Assembly: GCA_008694505.1 (NCBI GenBank)
Contig: VZDJ01000015.1
Location: forward strand, 954,359 to 1,018,358
DNA: 64,000 nucleotides
Source: Cyanoderma ruficeps
Taxonomy: Eukaryota; Chordata; Aves; Passeriformes; Timaliidae
Direction of reading: 5' to 3'
Of the stretch, positions 57,655 through 64,000 are shown in pieces. Every line of letters starts with the position of its first letter. The first letter of the stretch is position 1. The position numbers were made by a program, and so were the translations under genes. The notes under the pieces are model-generated. The model was not told the DNA's origin, did no database searches, and worked only from the letters and a program-made list of their open reading frames with translations.

Positions 57655-60600
57655 ATTTCAGGCACAGGACTTGAGCACGACGGGCATCTTGCCTAGCTGA
57701 GGCGTGTAAGTCAGGCTTTACAGGATTTGCCCTAGAATGTACAATCCACAATTTCTACAAAGACAAATAAGAAGTTTTTTTCTTTCTTGTGGTTTCGGGC
57801 TGCTACATTTAATGTGGCTTTCAAGGCACTTCTATACCTCAAATTGCCAGGTTACTGACTGCAGCCAAAATTAGGATCTAACTCAACGTGAAGTTTAGCC
57901 CAGTAGCTGCAGCAGGCAATATTTTTTTGAAAAAAATATAATTTCAACTTTAAAAAAAAAAAGTAATTATTATTTCTGCTGTTATATGTTTTATTCCAAA
58001 GCAGCATCCTCAAAAATGAGCGAACAAGAGCAAATTGATGATTTCAGGAAAGCACAAAGTGAATTATAATAAATCACGTAAGTATTGCTGACCTGGAAAC
58101 CCAGCCTTGAATTTCATCTGCTTATCTACTTTCTACACCCTGGTCACTGGCTTTGAAGGCTTCTTTAATGCAGCACTCTAGGAAATAGAGAACCTCTTAA
58201 AAAACCAATGCTTGCACTTCATTTTCTCCACAAAGATTAACAGGACTGCTGCATTTTAAGGGCACTGTATTATAAAATGAAGTGCAGGACCGTGAGGATA
58301 AGGCCTCATACACACAAGGCTTCTTTAATTTCAACCTGCTCTTGCTCCACTGAATCATTTATTGATCATTTATCACGTAAGGACAAGGACTAAGGAAGTT
58401 AACTCAGAGAATCATTTATTTGAGGAATGGAACATTAATATCCAAACCAATCCCAGTCACACACCCTAATCCCCCATCACCATGCCCAATCTACACACAG
58501 TCAACTCCCAGCATGTATTTATTCACCACTCACGCTAACAAAACAAGCAATTTGTGAAACTGGAGATGCAACAAGGCTTTGGTTTTCAAAGAGGACAGAT
58601 TTCTGAGCAGAACTGCCTTTTGCACTCCTGCATTTTCCTCTCTTGCCTGCCAGGCTTTGCAGGGTATAAAGAAGAACCACAAGCCAGGACTCTCCAGCAG
58701 GCAGGTGCTGAAGGGAAGGAAATTCACAGCATCACAGGGACTGATATCAAGGACAGCATCCACCAAGAGTGCTGGAGCCACCCTGAAAGGAGTTTTTTAT
58801 CAGTCACTGACATGCTGCTGGGCCTGAGGCAGATGGGTTTGTGGGCCTTGGCTTCATATCCAAACCACAGGTGGTCTCTAATTTAGGACTGACCCTGAAA
58901 TTCATTATGGATTTGAACAGAGTGGGACAAAGATGTCTCAGCATCTTCAGGAGGAATGTGAAAGCAGGAATAGCAGTCTGTAGGTCAGGAAGAAGACATC
59001 TCCCTGGACTGTGGGCAGGGAGAGAGGAGACAGACAGCAACAAAGGGATGAGGAGCCTCCATCCCTGCAGGGCACGAGATGGGGAATGGAGGAATGCTGA
59101 TAGAGGAATACTGGGAGAAAAGGGAAACGGATCCTTTGGGAATAGCCAGGACAGTGAAAGCAGCAGGACTGGGCTGTCACCAACATCCAGCCAGGTCCAC
59201 AGGGATGTCCAGGGCCTGGAAAACCACAACCATGACTGACAGAAGGGAAGCTGGGACACAGCAGGTTGTGAGTACCCAGATTACACATCACTCAGTAACC
59301 TCAGCCTAGACCAACGTGTCCTGTGGTCTGAAACACCTACAAACAGTCAGAACCCAACATTTTACTGTTTGCTCCATTGAAGGTATGGATGTTAACATCA
59401 GACTGCTCTCTGTGAAGCGTCAAAACTACTCTGTCTTTCCCACTGGATTAGGGATTGTAACTAAATGAATAAATTGCTCAGAGCCAGACAGGTCCCTGAG
59501 GATGTCTGCTGCAGCTTTCAGAAATACAGCAAACGCTGGGCTGAGGAACAAAGTACAAGGCATGTATTTGCACACAGGGAGTCTGCAAAAATAATTTTAC
59601 CAGATAATTGTTCAGATAATAATAGAATAATCTTTTTTTTATCCGCTCTTCTCAGCACAAAAGATGTACTAGGAGGACACAGCAGATTAAAAACTGAAAT
59701 AAATGCCACAAACAGATGAAAGACCAGAACATGCACCAAAAGAGAGCAGACTGTGGAACCCTTATGCTAACTGAAAGAAACCACTTGAGGGGAAATATGG
59801 CATTACAAATACATCCAGTGCTACAACATGTGGTGAACGGAAAGGAAAATGTAACGAAAATCAGATGTCTCAGCATTGTCTGGTACCGATTCCCCACGCA
59901 CACAGCTCACGGACGCCGGGCAGGTGGGGATTTCCTTTCAGGGGAAATTCATGGCTGTTTGCTTTTAACATGGGCAAGCATCTCTCTCTTTCTGAGGTGT
60001 TTAAGAAGCCTGCTGTCAACAGCCAAGGTGATTAGGAGACGTTTTTGGTGAGACAGCAGAGGAATTATAAGCGCAGATCCCGTCATTTGCTAACAGGATT
60101 AGGGGCAGATACATTCCATGCATCCCTGTGAAAGCTAATCCTGATTAGGTGTCTTTCACCTTCATGAAAGGTAAAAACCCTTCCAGGGAACAGGTCTGTG
60201 CAGATCTGCAGGGTCACACACAGCCCTTTGAACAGCACACTAATGCTCCAACAATTTGCAGACATCGTGTAACAGCGCCGTGCAAATTAAACAGCTGGAA
60301 GTTTGAAACGCGGCCATCGTAACTACACCCACATAAACACAATGAAATATCCTGGCTTTATCCTTTCAATTAGTTTTCCCTTAGATGTGCTTGTTCTTCT
60401 CGTATTGCTTCACTGTAATCCTTATTCCAGAGAAGTTACTCGTAAGAAATTACCAAAGTCAGCGTTGGAGATACTGTGTGGAAAGCTGACAGAGCTCATG
60501 AGAGCTGATTAATCACACTGCAAATACAAATCTAAAAGCCACTGTTCTTTAAAAGGGGAGGGGAGGAACAATCCTTTTCACAGAACTCCAGCATCCAGCA

Positions 60601-63600
60601 AAACCCCCTTCCATTTCAAAGACTCACTAACAAATTATCCACAACTTATAAGCTGTTCACAGAAAGTATGCACATAAAAAACAGGAATCAGTAGGAAAAA
60701 AACCAATTTGCTTGCCCTAAAAGTGCCCACAGCCCGGAGACTTCCAAGGGGACAGTGTAAAGAGGCCCCTAACACAGAGAAACTGCCCTGGGGATACACA
60801 GGCACAGGGTGAGAGGTTTTTTTGCAATATTCTGTGTGACATCAACCCACAGCAGTTATTATGGCACTCTGTTGTTGTTGCTGATAATTTCAGTTTCATT
60901 CTGGGACAAGCAGCTCCACACAGGAAGCCAGTCAGTAATAGATGTTGCAAAATGCTTTACACAGGTGGGCATCAAGGCAGGAGGGATGGCAAAGAGCTGC
61001 CGTGGCAAGAAAGCAACACAGCCAATGGAAACAGACTGCAAGGGCAGCCAAAAGAGGGTCTGATCCCAAAGGTGAGAGGAGACAAGCCCTGAGCCATTCC
61101 CATCACCCAGAAGCAAAGCCATCTAACAGATTCAACTGACGTTTTTACAGAAAGGGTAATCAGAAAATTCATCACTAAATGCACACACCCACGGATGGTT
61201 AAGCCAAGGCTGCTGCCATAATCCATTACATTCCAGAAGTGACTGCAGGCCAATGGCTATTCTCCCCTTGTTGTTATACTGGTTCTTGGCACTTGTTAAA
61301 TTCTTTCCATCAAAAGATCTCAACGTGTCTTACAAATGTGAAGCAATCCTTGCAGCCCTTCTGAGCTCTGTGTGGTGGGTATTATGACTATTATAATGCC
61401 ACTTTATGGAATGGAAAAACAGATATGTAGACGAATGTGCTACTTTTAGTCTAAACCACAGAGCAGATACAGTTCTCTTTTGGCTGCGCTACTTCACACC
61501 TGCTCCAAAAACTTGTTGGAGCTACAAGGAGCTCTTCCAGCAACTTCTAAAGGGAGTTCTTGTAAGTTTGTGGGCTCCTTCCTCCCAGTCCCATCTCCAA
61601 CAGCTGCAGTGTGCTGATTTCCACTGCTGCTCTTGAAAGCCACCGACAGAATTATCCTGAGATGTCTTTTTCTGGCACAGCAAACAAAGAGACGTGCTCC
61701 CCTGGGCTCTCTCTCATCAAGTGATGGCCTGTCTCTCCCCTACACTTTAAATAATGCCTTCTGTTGCTAGGTATTTCCTAGTCAGTAGTCTATATTTTTG
61801 AAAAAGAGGTGTGGCTGCTGGGAATAGGAAAGGAAGGGCCAAAAGCAAGTTTTGCCCAGGGGGATCTTGTGGCCACGTCACTGCAAAAGCACCTCAGACT
61901 TCTCAGAGCAAGGCTCAGCACAGTCTGGAACCATTCAAAGCACTGGGTAGTGAACTGAGATACACTTAAATGCCTGAAAGTATGAGAAATGGGGTTCAGG
62001 GTCATCCCCCTACCACTGGGAAACAAGGAGCTCACTTGCTGCCTCACCCTTCTGCTTCTCAAGCTTCAGCAGGTACAGAAAGCTCAGCAGGACACAGTGA
62101 GGTAGGACTCCCAAAAGCTGATGGAGGGAGAAAAGCCCAGCTCAACAGCAGAGGTTTGAGTCCTAGAGAAACTGTAGGAAGTCACACAGGAACGTTTCTG
62201 TGCACCACAGCTCTCACTGCTCCTCCTGGGTGCCACAGTGTCCATGGGACTGACCTGAATGTCACCGACCCTTCCAACACCAGCCCCAGCAGGACTTGTT
62301 CCTGAGTCAAAGTCAAACTTCTCCCCTCTCACCTGGACTGCTCTGGGGTGTCACTGGGACTTCTCAAACATTTGCACAGCAGATGGATCCTTAGAAATAA
62401 CACCAGAGAACAGACCTTCAACCTGATCCAGCCATGCTCTGCTCATCCAAGGATCCTCTTCCCACTAATCCACAGTAACCATTCACAGACACACAACGTC
62501 CATTGCAAGGGAGATGCAATTCCATTTATCCTTTCATCAAAGTTCTCACTGAATTTAAGCCATGCAGCCTGACAGGCACTGGGAAGGGCCAAAAACCAAG
62601 CACTGGACAGCAAATTTACATTTAATACACTTTTGTGAAAGAGAGGATTTGGCAATGTAACATGACAAATACTTGGCACAACAAAGAATTAGGACGAGCA
62701 TAAGAGAATTTGAATTCCTGCTCACACAGAGTGTGGTCCAACCTGTTACTGCATTTCAACCCAGATTACTGAGTAAACAAGAACCTGATAATTAAGGTAA
62801 TAAGAAGAAGCTGAAGAAGATAACCCTTAGCAGCTACAAGGTAACAAAAAGATCTAGGAATCTGCAAGACTCTAAATTGGAACAGTAAGTAAGACTGCCC
62901 TTCATTCAAACTAACATGCTGAGAGTTACAGAGAGATTTCAAAGACTCAATCTGGCTCCTCTTCTGCTGCTGGTTCCTGTGTGAGATGCTTAAACTCCCT
63001 TGTGCTCCAGTTCCAATCTGAGTAACACTCAGGGATGCTCAGTGAAAAAAAAATAAATAAAATCATTCATTTCAGGATCCAGAGGCCAACAGGCCCTACC
63101 TACATCAAACACAGGCATCACTCTGAACGCAAACATTTGCAATCCTCTGCCAGTGAGGTGCTCTTGGATATACTTAAGGGTATTTCTGCCAGCTCAAGAT
63201 GAGCAAGAGACAGACTGCCAGTGTTGGTGCACAGCTCTAATCATACACAAACAGGTTTTTTGGACGTTTGACCCAAGTGCGCTCAAAATACCAGCACCCA
63301 AAATTGTTCCTGGGCAATAAACACAGGGCTGGGTGGGAGACACTGCCTCTTACCTCAGCACTGCACAGGATGAGTCTGAAAGACAGGGAAGAACCCAAGA
63401 ATTCAGGTAAGTAATTAACCCTGTGGCTTCCCCAAAATGTCAAAGGACCAAAGGCAGCTCTCAGAAATGCACAAGGAAGGAATATTTGTTCTCAGCTGAA
63501 TGGACTGCAAATTGTCACTAAAGCACACGCAGTCAGTGGGAAGATCTCACAGCCATACAGATAAGGGATATGGGAACACCAAGATAGCCCTGCTACAGCA

Positions 63601-64000
63601 GGAGGAGAGTTTCTGAAGTTTGGTAAGCCTTGAGTAAAAGCTACGTTTTCAGAGAACAACAAAACTGCTTCGCCACAGCCTTTACGGCAAATTTGACAGA
63701 GGAACAAGGAGAAAATTGGTCCTCAAACTTCATCTTTCTGACTAAAGTAAAAATTTAGCTGGCTTTGGAAACAGATGTGGCCTCTGCTAATTAGGCTTTT
63801 GGGCTTTTTGCAATCCTGAGAAAGAAAACTGCTGACATGATGTGTCTGACCACTCCTGTTCCAGGAGGAGGGAGATGACTAAGGCCAAGATGCACAACAG
63901 CATCTTACACACCCAGAGCACATGCCAGTGATTTTCCTCTTGCAGGACAAACAGAATCCTAAAAACCTCAGGCTTCACAGAGGAAAGATGAGTGCTACAA

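Larger units (their letters stand above)
50976..64000. other. CALD1: CALD1 intron upstream of the second coding exon
   Basis: I looked on the minus strand for both known caldesmon starts (the MDDFERRREL type and the MLSRSGSQGRR-like type) and found neither. The promoter and first coding exon therefore lie past the window end. Besides the repeats listed separately, the 13 kb shows only short non-coding frames, poly-T/A runs and microsatellite scraps. Confidence 0.65.

Noticed and set aside
50976..64000. Search for the caldesmon first coding exon (MDDFERRREL-like or non-muscle start)
   Set aside because: Neither start was found on the minus strand with a donor in the right phase, so it is taken to lie beyond the window.
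1..64000. CRISPR arrays, tRNA/rRNA genes, operons, riboswitches
   Set aside because: Tandem repeats here lack CRISPR spacing, no tRNA-like A/B boxes with cloverleaf were noticed, and prokaryotic feature types do not apply to this vertebrate locus.

Overview
The window is nuclear DNA from a bird. The evidence is two split vertebrate genes whose proteins read as avian versions, several 3' fragments of CR1 LINEs, long terminal repeats (LTRs) of endogenous-retrovirus type, long introns with AT-rich microsatellites, and no bacterial-style gene packing. A passerine is plausible from the LTR content, but I cannot prove it. Two small runs of Ns mark assembly gaps.

Layout. Positions 1-10,900 are intergenic and hold no exon I can support. 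They contain small tandem repeats, CR1 pieces, two solo LTRs of one family, and an N gap inside a TTTC microsatellite. Positions 10,900-12,200 are CpG-rich and form the promoter and first exons of an AKR1B-type aldo-keto reductase on the plus strand. Its ten coding exons (11,272-19,392) join without a frame break into a 317-residue enzyme, and the poly(A) signal is at 19,837. Between 19,861 and about 21,220 lies a short intergenic strip with a 102-bp tandem duplication.

From about 21,220 to the end of the window the minus strand carries CALD1 (caldesmon), convergent with the reductase. Thirteen coding exons (50,975 down to 22,263) join in frame and encode all of caldesmon except the first roughly 24 residues. 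The first coding exon must lie beyond position 64,000, so 50,976-64,000 is intron. The large exon at 48,616-49,630 contains an internal 5' splice site that separates the short non-muscle form (l-caldesmon) from the long smooth-muscle form (h-caldesmon), and eight copies of a 13-residue charged repeat.

How the genes relate. The reductase is a cytosolic NADPH-dependent carbonyl-reducing enzyme. Caldesmon is an actin-, tropomyosin-, myosin- and calmodulin-binding regulator of contractility. They share no pathway and are neighbours only by position. I see no previously undescribed multi-gene system. The most interesting structure is non-coding: inverted repeats flanking a caldesmon exon (a circular-RNA-like layout), a roughly 310-bp intronic direct duplication bracketing the exon with calmodulin site A, a transposon-built reductase promoter, and an acceptor with a distant pyrimidine tract at the small cassette exon.
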